Source: an uncultured Clostridia bacterium
GTDB lineage: Bacteria; Bacillota; Clostridia; Christensenellales; Pumilibacteraceae
DNA length: 22,697 nt
NCBI GenBank assembly: GCA_947627075.1
Contig: CANQUR010000008.1
Span: forward strand, 1 to 22,697
Reading direction: 5' to 3'
In this document: positions 1 through 8,802 of the stretch, piece by piece
Numbering within the stretch: the first letter of the stretch is position 1
How the letters are laid out: each line of letters starts with the position of its first letter
Program-made: the position numbers and the translations under genes
Notes under the pieces: generated by a model
What the model saw: only the letters and a program-made list of their open reading frames with translations
Databases searched by the model: none
Told to the model about the DNA's origin: nothing

Positions 1-927
1 CTCGGCTTCGATTATCATAATTGCGCTGTGCTAACATATATAAACGAGCAATCGCAAGATATTTCCATGGGAGTCAGTGACGCAATCGAAAGCAAGGGAT
101 CTTCCGACCCCGCCGATCGTATAGGCGCGGGCGATCAAGGCATGATGTTCGGCTATGCTTGCAACGAAACGTCCTCGCTCATGCCTCTTCCCATTTTTCT
201 TGCACACAAGCTAACGAAAAGGCTTACCGAAGTGAGAAAGAGCGGACTTATGCCTCAGCTCCGTCCCGACGGCAAAGCGCAAGTCACCGTGGCATACGAA
301 GGGGAAAAGCCGCTCTATGTGGATACTGTCGTAGTTTCGGCTCAACACAATGCCGATGCCGATCTCGAATTGTTGCGTGACGGCATAATAAAGAATGTTA
401 TTTTGGATTCTATAGATAAAAAGTTCATAACGGACAAGACCAAACTTCTTATAAATCCCACAGGCAGATTCGTTATAGGCGGACCGCACGGCGACAGCGG
501 CCTTACGGGCAGAAAGATAATAGTCGATACCTACGGAGGAATGTGCCCGCACGGCGGAGGCTCCTTCTCCGGAAAGGATCCCACAAAGGTGGATAGATCG
601 GCTTCGTACTATGCAAGATATGTTTGCAAAAATGTAGTTGCGGCAGGTCTTGCGGACAAGGCACAAATGCAGATCGCTTACGCTATAGGAAAGGCAAATC
701 CCGTATCGATAAATATCGACACGTTCGGCACCGGCAAGCTTAAAGAAGACGAACTAATAAAGATAATCGAAAAACACTTCGATTTCAGACCGTATTCTAT
801 AATAAACAATCTCGGTTTACGCGCACCCATATATGCAAAAACCACAAATTACGGACATTTCGGAAAGTCCGAACTTCCTTGGGAACAGACCGATAAGGCC
901 GAGGAGCTTAAAGCATACCTTAAATGA
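1..927 (+). CDS. metK: S-adenosylmethionine synthetase, 5' end cut by window
   Basis: Makes S-adenosylmethionine from methionine and ATP in the cytoplasm. The reading frame is open from base 1, and the residues before the first possible start (GTG at 28) already match the family. The true start is therefore outside the window, and roughly 85-90 N-terminal residues are missing compared with the usual ~395. Both family signatures are visible: GAGDQGMMFGYA near base 127 (ATP/phosphate-binding region) and GGGSFSGKDPTK near base 553 (phosphate loop). The end is complete, and its stop overlaps the start of recD2 (ATGA), so the two genes are probably translationally coupled. No unusual residues were noticed. 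Confidence 0.97.
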   Translation, partial: LGFDYHNCAVLTYINEQSQDISMGVSDAIESKGSSDPADRIGAGDQGMMFGYACNETSSLMPLPIFLAHKLTKRLTEVRKSGLMPQLRPDGKAQVTVAYEGEKPLYVDTVVVSAQHNADADLELLRDGIIKNVILDSIDKKFITDKTKLLINPTGRFVIGGPHGDSGLTGRKIIVDTYGGMCPHGGGSFSGKDPTKVDRSASYYARYVCKNVVAAGLADKAQMQIAYAIGKANPVSINIDTFGTGKLKEDELIKIIEKHFDFRPYSIINNLGLRAPIYAKTTNYGHFGKSELPWEQTDKAEELKAYLK

Positions 928-3125
928 AATTAAGAGGCAGCATCGACGAAATACGCTTTCGAAACGACGAAAACGGATATACGATAGCGGTTCTTGATAT
1001 AGAAGGAGACCCTGTTATCGCAGTCGGGACCTTTCCTCCCGTGACGGAAGGAGAGGATGTCGAGGTCATAGGCGATTATGTGGTTCATCCCAAATTCGGG
1101 CGGCAATTCAAGGCTACGGATGTAAAGCGCGTCATGCCGAGTACGCTCGACGGAATAGTCAGGTATTTGGGTAGCGGACTCATAAAGGGGATAGGACCGA
1201 GGACGGCGCTCATGTTGACTGCCACGTTTGGCAACGACACTTTGAACGTGATAGAGCATCACCCCAACCGATTGACCGTCATTCGCGGCATTTCGGCGAA
1301 TAAAGCCATGGCTATCCACGAGGCGTACCTTCAAAACAAAAAAATGCAGGACGCGGTAATGTATCTGCAAGCGCAGGACATACCGCTCGGCACTGCGCTC
1401 AAGATATATCGTTTTTACGGCGAAGATACCGAAAGCATAGTAGCTCAAAATCCCTATAAGCTTATCGAGGACATCGACGGCATAGGCTTTTTGACTGCCG
1501 ACCGCATTGCCGCAAAACAGGGGATCCCGAAAGACAGTCCGTTCAGAATGCGCGCCGGGCTTATGCACGAGCTTGCCGCGACGGGCGAGGAAGGAAACAC
1601 TTTTTTGCCGCGCGAGGAACTTGTCTCTTTGACCGCGGAACTACTTAAATGCGAAAAAGAGGGCATAGACGGCGAGATAGATAGCCTTATTATCGACGGA
1701 AAGCTCAAACGCGTCGAGCTTGACGGAGTAGAGGCAATATATCATAGGGCGGTATTTCAAGCCGAAAGAGGTGCGTCGGCAGGGCTTATCAAACTCGTTT
1801 GCGAGGCGGACAGGATAAATTACGATACCGAAAACGACATTAAGGAGTTCGAACGAGTACACAAGGTCGCGTTGCATGAACACCAAAAGGAAGCCGTGCG
1901 CACGGCTGTACAAAACGGAGTTTCGGTCATAACGGGCGGTCCGGGTACGGGCAAGACCACCGTCATAAAGTGCATAATAGACATAACCGAAAAACTCGGC
2001 ATATCTTCCATGCTCATGGCGCCCACCGGCAGAGCGGCAAAGAGATTGAGTGAAAGCACGGGACGTGACGCCACTACCATTCATCGCGCGCTTATGAAGG
2101 ACGTCGGACAAATGGACTACAGATCTGCGCTTACTCCGCTCAAGTGCGGCGCCGTTATAGTGGACGAGGTTTCCATGGTGGACGTATTTTTGCTCAATAT
2201 GCTCGTTCGCCGTCTTGCAAGCGGCACAAGGCTTATACTTGTGGGCGACAAGGACCAACTTCCCAGCGTGGGCGCGGGCAATGTGCTTGCCGATGTGATA
2301 GCAAGCGGCATAATTCCCGTTGTAATGCTCACGCATATCTACCGTCAAAGCGAGGAGAGCCTTATAGCTTCCAACGCTCACGCGGTAAACGAGGGCAAAA
2401 TGCCCAATATCTCATGCAAGGATAAAGACTTTTTCTTTATCAAGGCTAAAACTCAAGAGCAGATCGCCGATACCATAGTAGATATGGCGTCGAGGCGCAT
2501 TCCCAAGTACCTAAAAGTGGAACCCAACAAATTGCAAGTGCTTTGCCCGATAAAGAACGGAGTTTGCGGTACCATAGCCATGAACAGGCGTTTGCAAGAG
2601 GTAATAAATCCTTCGGGCAAGGAGATAAAATTCGGTGACGTCATATATCGCGTTGGCGACAAAGTCATGCACATAAGCAACAATTACCAGCTCGAATGGG
2701 TAAGGTATGAGCCGTATTACGAAAGAGGCGAGGGAGTATTCAACGGCGATACGGGCATAATTTCCGATGTGAATGTGGAAACGGGCGAAATAAACGTTAT
2801 GCTCGACGACGGTCGCGCGGTCGTGTATCCCGCCGACGTAAGGAATCAACTCATGCCCGCCTACGCCGTGACGGTGCATAAAAGTCAAGGTTCCGAATAT
2901 GTGGGTGTCATAATGCCCATCACAGGCGGAAGTCCGATGATACTTACAAGAAATCTGCTGTATACGGCTATCACGAGGGCGAAAAAGTTTGTGGCGCTAA
3001 TAGGTGACGAATATTTCCTTAAACGCATGATAGACAACAATTATATTGCAAAAAGATACAGCGGAATGAAAACTTTTTTGACCGAATTTTACGGGGATAA
3101 CAATTTATTATACGGAGAAGTGTGA
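924..3125 (+). CDS. recD2: RecD2-type ATP-dependent DNA helicase
   Basis: A superfamily 1B 5'-3' DNA helicase of the RecD2 (RecD-like, RecBC-independent) type, acting in DNA repair and replication-fork maintenance. In order: an N-terminal OB-like region, helix-hairpin-helix-like stretches (GLIKGIGPRT near residue 88, IDGIGFLTADRIA near 184), Walker A GGPGTGKTT near residue 338, Walker B DEVSMVD near 413, GDKDQLPSVGAGN soon after, VTVHKSQGSEY near 650 and YTAITRAKK near 680. The length of 733 aa is normal for Firmicutes RecD2. Its ATG overlaps the metK stop by four bases, and its TGA overlaps the next start, so it belongs to the same operon. The N-terminal extension before the motor distinguishes it from the RecD subunit of RecBCD. 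Confidence 0.96.
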   Translation: MKLRGSIDEIRFRNDENGYTIAVLDIEGDPVIAVGTFPPVTEGEDVEVIGDYVVHPKFGRQFKATDVKRVMPSTLDGIVRYLGSGLIKGIGPRTALMLTATFGNDTLNVIEHHPNRLTVIRGISANKAMAIHEAYLQNKKMQDAVMYLQAQDIPLGTALKIYRFYGEDTESIVAQNPYKLIEDIDGIGFLTADRIAAKQGIPKDSPFRMRAGLMHELAATGEEGNTFLPREELVSLTAELLKCEKEGIDGEIDSLIIDGKLKRVELDGVEAIYHRAVFQAERGASAGLIKLVCEADRINYDTENDIKEFERVHKVALHEHQKEAVRTAVQNGVSVITGGPGTGKTTVIKCIIDITEKLGISSMLMAPTGRAAKRLSESTGRDATTIHRALMKDVGQMDYRSALTPLKCGAVIVDEVSMVDVFLLNMLVRRLASGTRLILVGDKDQLPSVGAGNVLADVIASGIIPVVMLTHIYRQSEESLIASNAHAVNEGKMPNISCKDKDFFFIKAKTQEQIADTIVDMASRRIPKYLKVEPNKLQVLCPIKNGVCGTIAMNRRLQEVINPSGKEIKFGDVIYRVGDKVMHISNNYQLEWVRYEPYYERGEGVFNGDTGIISDVNVETGEINVMLDDGRAVVYPADVRNQLMPAYAVTVHKSQGSEYVGVIMPITGGSPMILTRNLLYTAITRAKKFVALIGDEYFLKRMIDNNYIAKRYSGMKTFLTEFYGDNNLLYGEV

Positions 3126-3496
3126 TGGTAACGGTAAAGGAATATAATTATAACGACGCAAAGCCCATTGTGGAGAGCTTGGGCGGTACGCTTTCCGATG
3201 ACGAAAGAGTGCTCCTTATGAACGAGGGCGAGGAATATATCGGAGCGGCAGTGATAGGGCTTAACAAGACGATAGTGGAAATAAGGCAACTTATCGTAAA
3301 GGACAGACCGTTCCCGTACTACGATCTTTTGGCTCGCTCGACGCTTAACCTTATCAATTTGTTCGAACTTCCCATAATGGTAAGGGTAAAAAAGAGCGAT
3401 TACTTTACGCCGTTCGGCTTCGAAGAGGCGAGCGACGGTTTTATGTATATCCAAAGCGACAAAATAGTCTTTAAGGGTAGCATTTGCGGTCATTAA
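3125..3496 (+). CDS. Small GNAT-like acetyltransferase-fold protein
   Basis: A protein of 123 aa. A GTG at 3122 is in frame, but the ATG at 3125, sharing its A with the recD2 stop, has a well-placed GGAG upstream and is preferred. The layout resembles a short GNAT core: a strand pair ending in YIGAAVIG, a strand EIRQLIVKD, a helix, then the C-terminal YFTPFGFEEA, which resembles the conserved end of many GNAT proteins. I do not see a clear acetyl-CoA pyrophosphate loop (R/QxxGxG/A), so catalytic activity is doubtful. It lies between recD2 and glnS with no gap and is probably co-expressed with them. The specific substrate is unknown. Confidence 0.75.
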   Translation: MVTVKEYNYNDAKPIVESLGGTLSDDERVLLMNEGEEYIGAAVIGLNKTIVEIRQLIVKDRPFPYYDLLARSTLNLINLFELPIMVRVKKSDYFTPFGFEEASDGFMYIQSDKIVFKGSICGH

Positions 3497-3506
3497 AGGA
3501 GGTATT

Positions 3507-5126
3507 ATGAGTAATTTTATAGAGGATATTATCAACGATGATTTAAGCAGCGGCAGATGCAAGGAAGTCGTGACGCGTTTCCCGCCCGAGCCCAACGGTT
3601 ATTTGCATATAGGGCACGTAAAAAGCATTTGTCTTAACTATTACGGCACGGCGGTCAAGTACGGCGGCAAATTCAATTTGCGTTTTGACGACACCAATCC
3701 CGCAAAAGAGGACGACGAGTACGTTCGATCCATTATAGAGGACGTAAAGTGGTTGGGCGCCGATACTACGCGCATACTCTTTGCTTCCGACTATTTCGAT
3801 AAGATGTACGAGTGCGCCGTTCTTCTTATAAAAAAGGGCAAGGCGTATGTGGACGATATGAGCGCGGAGGAGGTCAGACTTACGCGCGGCACGCTTACCG
3901 AGCCGGGAGTGGAAAGCAAAAATCGCAATCGACCGATAGAGGAGAGCTTAAAGCTGTTCGAGGATATGAAAAACGGACTTGTAGAGGACGGAGCGCTCAT
4001 ACTTCGAGCCAAAATAGATATGTCAAGCCCCAACATCAATATGCGAGATCCCATAATTTATCGCGTTTTGCACGAGGAGCATCATAGGCAGGGCAACAAG
4101 TGGTGCATTTATCCCATGTACGATTTCGCTCACCCCATCGAGGACGCCGTAGAGGGCATCACTCATTCGATATGCACCCTCGAATTCGAGGATCACAGAC
4201 CGCTTTACGACTGGATAGTGCGCGAGTGCGAGTTCAAAGATCCGCCTCATCAATATGAATTTGCAAGGCTCAATATTGCTCGCACCATTATGAGCAAACG
4301 TTACCTTAAAAAGCTCGTCGATTCGGGCGTTGTGGACGGATGGGACGATCCGAGAATGCCTACAATAGCCGGACTGCGCCGCAGAGGATATACTCCAAGT
4401 AGCCTTATCGACTTTTGCGAGAAGATAGGCGTATCGAAGGCGAACAGCGAGGTTGAAACGGGACTGCTCGAAAGCTGTATTCGCGACGAGCTGAATAACA
4501 ATGCCGAGCGCGCCATGGCGGTGCTCGATCCTATCAAACTTGTTATAGTCAATCGTGACGAAAATTACAAGGAAGAGCTCGACTTCGAGATAAATCCGAC
4601 GGTCGCGGACGGAAAAACGCGCAAGATAACTATAAGCAACGAGCTTTATATCGAGAGAAGCGACTTCGAAATAACCCCTCCGCCAAAGTTCAAACGACTT
4701 GTTCCGAACGGGATCGTAAGGTTAAAGGGAGCTTATATCATAAGAGCGGTCGGCTATGAAACCGACGGCGACAAGGTAACGCTAATTAAGGCGGAAATAA
4801 TAGAAGGCACCAAGTCCGGCGAGGACAACAGCGGAATAAAGGTCAAGGGAGTCATTCATTGGGTGGATGCAAAAAACTGCGTGGATATCGAGGCTAAAAT
4901 GTACGATTATTTGCTTCTCGATACGCAGGAAAAAGTGGACTTTTCGGAACGAATGAATCCGAACTCACTTAAAGTTTTGCACGCAAAAGCCGAAAAATAT
5001 CTTGCCTCCGCGCCCAAACTTACTTCTTATCAATTCTTGCGCCAAGGGTATTTTTGCCGCGACAGTAAGAGCGAAAACCTCGTTTTTAATCTTGTTGTCG
5101 GCTTAAAGGATAGCTACAAAAAATAG
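3507..5126 (+). CDS. glnS: Glutaminyl-tRNA synthetase
   Basis: Class I synthetase that charges tRNA-Gln directly with glutamine. The start ATG follows a strong AAAGGAGG. Class I signatures are PPEPNGYLHIGH (HIGH motif, near residues 26-38) and IMSKR (KMSKS counterpart, near residue 261). The stretch LRFDDTNPAKE and the WDDPRMPTIAGLRRRG block are typical of GlnRS rather than GluRS, and the C-terminal beta-barrel anticodon-binding region is complete. At 539 aa it is close to the E. coli length. Most Firmicutes instead make Gln-tRNA through GatCAB transamidation, so a GlnRS here points to a clade that acquired or kept the direct route. It is the fourth gene of the metK operon, ten bases before alaS. 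Confidence 0.96.
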   Translation: MSNFIEDIINDDLSSGRCKEVVTRFPPEPNGYLHIGHVKSICLNYYGTAVKYGGKFNLRFDDTNPAKEDDEYVRSIIEDVKWLGADTTRILFASDYFDKMYECAVLLIKKGKAYVDDMSAEEVRLTRGTLTEPGVESKNRNRPIEESLKLFEDMKNGLVEDGALILRAKIDMSSPNINMRDPIIYRVLHEEHHRQGNKWCIYPMYDFAHPIEDAVEGITHSICTLEFEDHRPLYDWIVRECEFKDPPHQYEFARLNIARTIMSKRYLKKLVDSGVVDGWDDPRMPTIAGLRRRGYTPSSLIDFCEKIGVSKANSEVETGLLESCIRDELNNNAERAMAVLDPIKLVIVNRDENYKEELDFEINPTVADGKTRKITISNELYIERSDFEITPPPKFKRLVPNGIVRLKGAYIIRAVGYETDGDKVTLIKAEIIEGTKSGEDNSGIKVKGVIHWVDAKNCVDIEAKMYDYLLLDTQEKVDFSERMNPNSLKVLHAKAEKYLASAPKLTSYQFLRQGYFCRDSKSENLVFNLVVGLKDSYKK

Positions 5127-5136
5127 AGAGGAATTT

Positions 5137-6909
5137 ATGAAAAATATAGACAGCTATACGTTAAGAAAAATGTGGACGGATTTTTATTCGCAAAAGGGAC
5201 ATGCCATTATAAGTTCGGCGTCGCTCATTCCCGAAAACGATCCGACGGTGCTTTTCACCACGGCGGGCATGCATCCGCTCGTCCCGTACCTTCTCGGCGC
5301 AAAGCATCCGAGCGGCAATAGGCTTGCCGACGTGCAAAAGTGCGTTCGAACGGGTGATATCGACGAAGTGGGGGACGCAAGTCACTGCACCTTCTTTGAA
5401 ATGCTCGGCAATTGGTCGCTCGGGGATTATTTCAAACAGGAGCAAATAAGGTGGAGCTATGAATTTCTTACAAGCGACAAATATTTGGGGATAGATCCCG
5501 ATCGCCTTGCCGTTACCGTATTTGCGGGCGACGACGATTGTCCGCGCGACGAGGAAAGCGCAAAACTTTGGCAGGAGTGCGGCATAAAAAAGGAGCATAT
5601 ATTCTATTTGCCCAGATCCAACAATTGGTGGGGACCGGCAGGCGTTACCGGACCGTGCGGTCCCGATACCGAAATGTTCTTTATATCCGACGCGCCCGAT
5701 TGTCATGAAGGTTGCGGACCCGATTGCGATTGCGGAAAATATCTCGAAATATGGAACGACGTCTTTATGCAATACAACAAGACGGCGGACGGAAAGTTCG
5801 AACCTTTGAAGCAAAAGAACGTGGATACGGGCATGGGACTTGAACGCACACTATGTATTTTGCAGGGCAAAAAGAGCGTGTACGAAACGGATATTTTCGT
5901 ACCCATATTGCAAAAAGTACGTTCGCTCGCTTCAAAGAGCGATGAAAAGGCGGAACGTATCGTTGCCGATCATATCCGCACATCTGTTTTTATCATAGGC
6001 GACGAAAGAGGCGTTACCTGCTCCAATGTGGATCAAGGCTATATTTTGCGTAGGCTTCTTCGCAGAGCAATACGCTTTGGTAAGCAGTTGGAGCTCAATA
6101 AGGGCGATTTGAGCAAGATCGCGCTTACCGTCATAGACATTTACAAGGAAATATATCCCGAGCTTTATGAGGGCAAGGATAAAATAACGGACGAAATAAA
6201 TGCGGAGGAAGAACGCTTTGAAAAGACGCTTTCTTCGGGCATAAAGGAATTCGAAAAGCTCGTGTTCTATCAAAAGGGAGACACCATAAGTGGGAAGGCA
6301 GCGTTCAGACTTTACGAAACTTACGGCTTCCCCGTGGAAATGACGGTCGAGCTTGCTCGCGAACACGGATTAAAGGTGGACGTCGAAGGTTTTGAAAGCG
6401 CTTACAAGGAACATCAACAAAAGAGCCATGCGGGCGCAGAGCAAAAGTTCAAGGGCGGACTTGCCGATCATACCGAAGCCATAACAAGGCTCCATACTGC
6501 CACACACCTTATGCATACGGCGTTGAAGCGTGTGCTAAACGACCCCGACGCCAACCAAAAGGGTAGCAATATCACCGAGGAAAGATTGAGATTCGACTTT
6601 ACGTTCCACCGCGCTCTCACTCCCGAGGAGATCGCAAAGGTCGAAGAGCTTGTAAACGAAGCTATTAAAGCCGACGTGCCCATCACCTGCGAGGAAATGA
6701 CGGTGGACGAGGCAAAAGCTCAAGGCGCGATAGGATTGTTTACGTCCAAATACGGCGAAAGAGTAAAGGTCTATACCATGGGTACGTACTCAAAGGAGAT
6801 ATGCGGAGGACCTCACGCGAGCCGCACGGGCGAACTCGGCAAATTCCGTATCATCAAGGAGCAGTCCTCGGGCGCGGGCGTAAGAAGAATAAAGGCAGTT
6901 TTGGAATGA
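5137..6909 (+). CDS. alaS: Alanyl-tRNA synthetase, short form
   Basis: Class II synthetase that charges tRNA-Ala. The N-terminal catalytic domain (about 1-240) and tRNA-recognition helices (about 240-420) are complete. The editing core follows, with HTATH near residue 452 and CGGPH near 555-559, the usual zinc ligands of the AlaX-like editing site. At 590 aa it is far shorter than the usual ~870. The C-terminal dimerisation/C-Ala (DHHA1) domain is absent, as the protein ends at SSGAGVRRIKAVLE. The beta-barrel subdomain normally found between the tRNA-recognition helices and the HxxxH motif is also largely missing. The end looks natural (TGA, then a terminator), not a truncation. Short AlaRS forms are known in some bacteria. 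Start: ATG with GAGAGG upstream. Confidence 0.93.
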   Translation: MKNIDSYTLRKMWTDFYSQKGHAIISSASLIPENDPTVLFTTAGMHPLVPYLLGAKHPSGNRLADVQKCVRTGDIDEVGDASHCTFFEMLGNWSLGDYFKQEQIRWSYEFLTSDKYLGIDPDRLAVTVFAGDDDCPRDEESAKLWQECGIKKEHIFYLPRSNNWWGPAGVTGPCGPDTEMFFISDAPDCHEGCGPDCDCGKYLEIWNDVFMQYNKTADGKFEPLKQKNVDTGMGLERTLCILQGKKSVYETDIFVPILQKVRSLASKSDEKAERIVADHIRTSVFIIGDERGVTCSNVDQGYILRRLLRRAIRFGKQLELNKGDLSKIALTVIDIYKEIYPELYEGKDKITDEINAEEERFEKTLSSGIKEFEKLVFYQKGDTISGKAAFRLYETYGFPVEMTVELAREHGLKVDVEGFESAYKEHQQKSHAGAEQKFKGGLADHTEAITRLHTATHLMHTALKRVLNDPDANQKGSNITEERLRFDFTFHRALTPEEIAKVEELVNEAIKADVPITCEEMTVDEAKAQGAIGLFTSKYGERVKVYTMGTYSKEICGGPHASRTGELGKFRIIKEQSSGAGVRRIKAVLE

Positions 6910-6933
6910 TCAAATTTTGCGGACTAATATGAA

Positions 6934-6960
6934 AAAGAGCGCTGTTTTACGGCGCTCTTT
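6934..6960. terminator. Hairpin terminator after alaS, probably bidirectional
   Basis: A 9-bp perfect stem (AAAGAGCGC / GCGCTCTTT) with a 9-base loop, 24 bases after the alaS stop. On the - strand the stem is followed by TTTTTC, so it can also end the convergent zinc-ribbon gene, whose stop lies four bases away. On the + strand the U-tract is only the three Ts inside the stem. Confidence 0.8.
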
Positions 6961-6963
6961 AAG

Positions 6964-7299
6964 TTATATTCCGCTATTTATGATAGGTGGCAATATGCCT
7001 ATCATGAATACAACAGATAGAATGATCTCGATCACGATAAAGGCTAAAACTATGGAGCTTATAGCTATACCTGCAATAGCGAAATTCTTGTAATTGTGAC
7101 GATATTCCTCTCTGTTTCTGTAAGCTATTATCGAACATATAAGACCGGCGATAGAAATAAAAAACGACAGTATAAACCCGATTATCGCCAGTATATTTTG
7201 ATCCTTTTGCGAGTAAGAGTCCCTTTTTACTCTTACTCCGCAATGAATGCAAATTTCCGCGTTGTCATCTATCTGCTCTCCGCAATTTTGACAATACAT
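6964..7299 (-). CDS. Zinc-ribbon membrane protein (DUF4190-like)
   Basis: A protein of 111 aa. It starts with a double-CxxC zinc ribbon (CQNCGEQIDDNAEICIHCG, residues 3-21), then a short polar linker, then two hydrophobic segments (about 34-57 and 72-98) separated by a basic loop with YRNREEYRHNYKN. This is the layout of the many small 'zinc-ribbon plus DUF4190' membrane proteins of Firmicutes, whose role is unknown. The ATG has a good GGAGG seven bases upstream. It is a single-gene unit with its own promoter, converging on alaS. Confidence 0.85.
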   Translation of the reverse strand: MYCQNCGEQIDDNAEICIHCGVRVKRDSYSQKDQNILAIIGFILSFFISIAGLICSIIAYRNREEYRHNYKNFAIAGIAISSIVLAFIVIEIILSVVFMIGILPPIINSGI

Positions 7300-7331
7300 T
7301 TTTTACCTCCATAAATTACTTTCTTTTTTAT

Positions 7332-7360
7332 ATTGTACATAAGCAAAGGAAAAAAGTCAA
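7332..7360 (-). promoter_or_regulatory. Sigma-A-type promoter of the zinc-ribbon gene
   Basis: On the - strand: TTGACT (7355-7360), a 17-base spacer, then TACAAT (7332-7337). Transcription would start near 7325, giving a leader of about 25 bases that contains the GGAGG of the gene ending at 7299. Confidence 0.7.
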
Positions 7361-7421
7361 GCGGATGATAGTTTATTTACGAGCGAACATTTGCCTCGCG
7401 CTTGCAAATTAAAAATTTTTC

Positions 7422-7450
7422 TTTACAAATGCGGAAAAATATGTTAAAAT
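7422..7450 (+). promoter_or_regulatory. Promoter of the DtxR-family regulator
   Basis: TTTACA (7422-7427), 17-base spacer, TAAAAT (7445-7450). Two copies of ATATTAT, ten bases apart (7449-7455 and 7459-7465), begin inside the -10 and run through the expected start site. They could be an autoregulatory site, but the symmetry is direct rather than the inverted repeat usual for DtxR/MntR, so that part is only a suggestion. Confidence 0.55.
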
Positions 7451-7480
7451 ATTATATGATATTATTTTGTGAGGTAGAAG

Positions 7481-7846
7481 ATGAAAGTACGCGAATCGGA
7501 AGAAATGTATCTTGAAACCATACTCGTATTGAAAAAGCGTAATGCCAACGTCCATGCCATAGATATTGCAAACGATCTTGGCTATGCGAAATCGAGTGTT
7601 TCGCGCGCCGTAAATCTTTTACATTCCAAAGGCTACATAACAATAGATAAAACGGGGCTGATCACGCTCACGGAGTCCGGCTTTGCCAAAGCGACGGATA
7701 TTTACGACCGACACAGAGTAATAACGCAGCTTTTGATGAAGTGCGGAGCGGATAAGTCGCTTGCCGAGGATAATGCATGCCGAATAGAGCACGTCATAAC
7801 TCCCGAACTTTTTGCGATATTAAAAAAATTTGCGGATAAAGAGTAG
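7481..7846 (+). CDS. Short DtxR/MntR-family metal-dependent regulator
   Basis: A transcriptional repressor of 121 aa. An N-terminal winged helix (about 1-65, with IANDLGYAKSSVSRAVNLL as recognition region) is followed by the helical dimerisation/metal domain. Candidate metal ligands match the DtxR family: ESEEMYLE at the N-terminus (Glu near residue 11), His in YDRHRV, and the C-RIEH cluster near residue 103, where Cys as in DtxR/IdeR stands at the position held by Glu in Bacillus MntR. This suggests iron rather than manganese, but only weakly. There is no C-terminal SH3-like FeoA domain, as in MntR. No metal transporter lies next to it, so the target is unknown. The start is ATG with GAGG upstream. 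Confidence 0.88.
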   Translation: MKVRESEEMYLETILVLKKRNANVHAIDIANDLGYAKSSVSRAVNLLHSKGYITIDKTGLITLTESGFAKATDIYDRHRVITQLLMKCGADKSLAEDNACRIEHVITPELFAILKKFADKE

Positions 7847-7872
7847 ACAATAATAAATAAAACTTGCGCATT

Positions 7873-7900
7873 AAACGTCCTGTTAACGGGGCGTTTTTAG
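7873..7900 (+). terminator. Terminator after the DtxR-family gene
   Basis: Stem AAACGTCC / GGGCGTTT (one G-U pair) with a short loop, followed by TTTTAGTTTT. A classical intrinsic terminator 26 bases after the stop codon. Confidence 0.8.
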
Positions 7901-7957
7901 TTTTACAAGCTATGTGATAAAAAATTTTACATCATATTCAATATGGAAACGGTGTGA

Positions 7958-7997
7958 CATAATAAAGGCAAAAGATCGCTCTTTTGCCTTTATTATG
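7958..7997. terminator. 18-bp perfect hairpin, terminator of the lipoprotein gene
   Basis: Arms 7958-7975 and 7980-7997 are perfectly complementary over 18 bp with a four-base loop (TCGC). It lies 33 bases beyond the stop of the - strand lipoprotein gene and between convergent genes, so it most likely works as a terminator in both directions. The AT-rich outer part supplies U-tracts on either strand. Confidence 0.75.
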
Positions 7998-8030
7998 GTG
8001 GCTTTATTTATATGTAAACTATAAGCACAT

Positions 8031-8741
8031 TTATAATTTTATCAAGTGATCGTATAAGAAATTTTTGAATCCGATATACGACATATAACAATTTAAGTTG
8101 CTATAATAGCAAGTTCCTATGCAGACTTCTTTAACATAAATATTAAAGAATTTATCGCTATTATATTTTCCGAAACACAAATTCAAATCGCCATAGTTGA
8201 TTGTAGCTGCTTCCGTTTTATTCACAGGTGCCCAATACATGATCATTTGAAGAGTGTATTGCTGCGGGACTTCAAATATTATGAGGTCGGAGGAATCCGC
8301 GAATAAGTCGTCGTTAAACATCAATGATTCACGAAGCAAGGTATTTTCATTTTGCTTTATAACAGAATATGATCTTTGGTCGATACATTCTTTGAAATAT
8401 CCTTCGTTATCATAGTCATCCGGTCGTACGAAATAAAATATTTTGTCGTCGTTCAAAGGACGATTTTCCGCATAGTAACTTGTAAATCTCAAATATGGAT
8501 CGAAAAATTGTTCAAATACCGCGATTTTTTCTTCACTTTCCGCATAACCGAATTTAGGCGCTTTTTCGTTAAACTCGATCGGTTTTGTTTTTTCCAATTG
8601 AGATTTATAGTCATCGTTTTGTTTTTGTAATTCGGCAATCTTTTGTCGTTCCGATACGTTGCCGTCGTTTGTACAAGATATAAGCAATACTCCACAACAT
8701 AAAACCATTAAGATCGATAATATTATTGTGATTTTTTTCAT
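8031..8741 (-). CDS. Predicted lipoprotein of unknown function
   Basis: A protein of 236 aa. A lipoprotein signal peptide is clear: MKK, a hydrophobic run, then the lipobox LLISC with the acceptor Cys near residue 23, so the mature protein should be anchored to the outer face of the membrane. A short coiled coil follows (about 30-55, ERQKIAELQKQNDDYKSQLE). After it comes a mixed alpha/beta domain rich in Tyr, Phe and Asp that I do not recognise. The start ATG has GAGGAGG upstream. It has its own consensus promoter and an 18-bp hairpin terminator, so it is monocistronic. Confidence 0.85.
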   Translation of the reverse strand: MKKITIILSILMVLCCGVLLISCTNDGNVSERQKIAELQKQNDDYKSQLEKTKPIEFNEKAPKFGYAESEEKIAVFEQFFDPYLRFTSYYAENRPLNDDKIFYFVRPDDYDNEGYFKECIDQRSYSVIKQNENTLLRESLMFNDDLFADSSDLIIFEVPQQYTLQMIMYWAPVNKTEAATINYGDLNLCFGKYNSDKFFNIYVKEVCIGTCYYSNLNCYMSYIGFKNFLYDHLIKL

Positions 8742-8773
8742 GTTATACCTCCTCTTATTCCCTTATTTTTAGA

Positions 8774-8802
8774 ATTATATCACAAATTTATCTATTTGTC
8801 AA
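8774..8802 (-). promoter_or_regulatory. Consensus promoter of the lipoprotein gene
   Basis: On the - strand TTGACA (8797-8802), exactly 17 bases, TATAAT (8774-8779), with TG one base before the -10 (extended -10). This is a perfect match at both hexamers, so strong basal expression is expected unless repressed. Confidence 0.88.

Noticed and set aside
1641..2381. 246-codon - strand frame inside recD2
   Set aside because: Overlaps the conserved helicase motifs of recD2 completely; a composition artefact.
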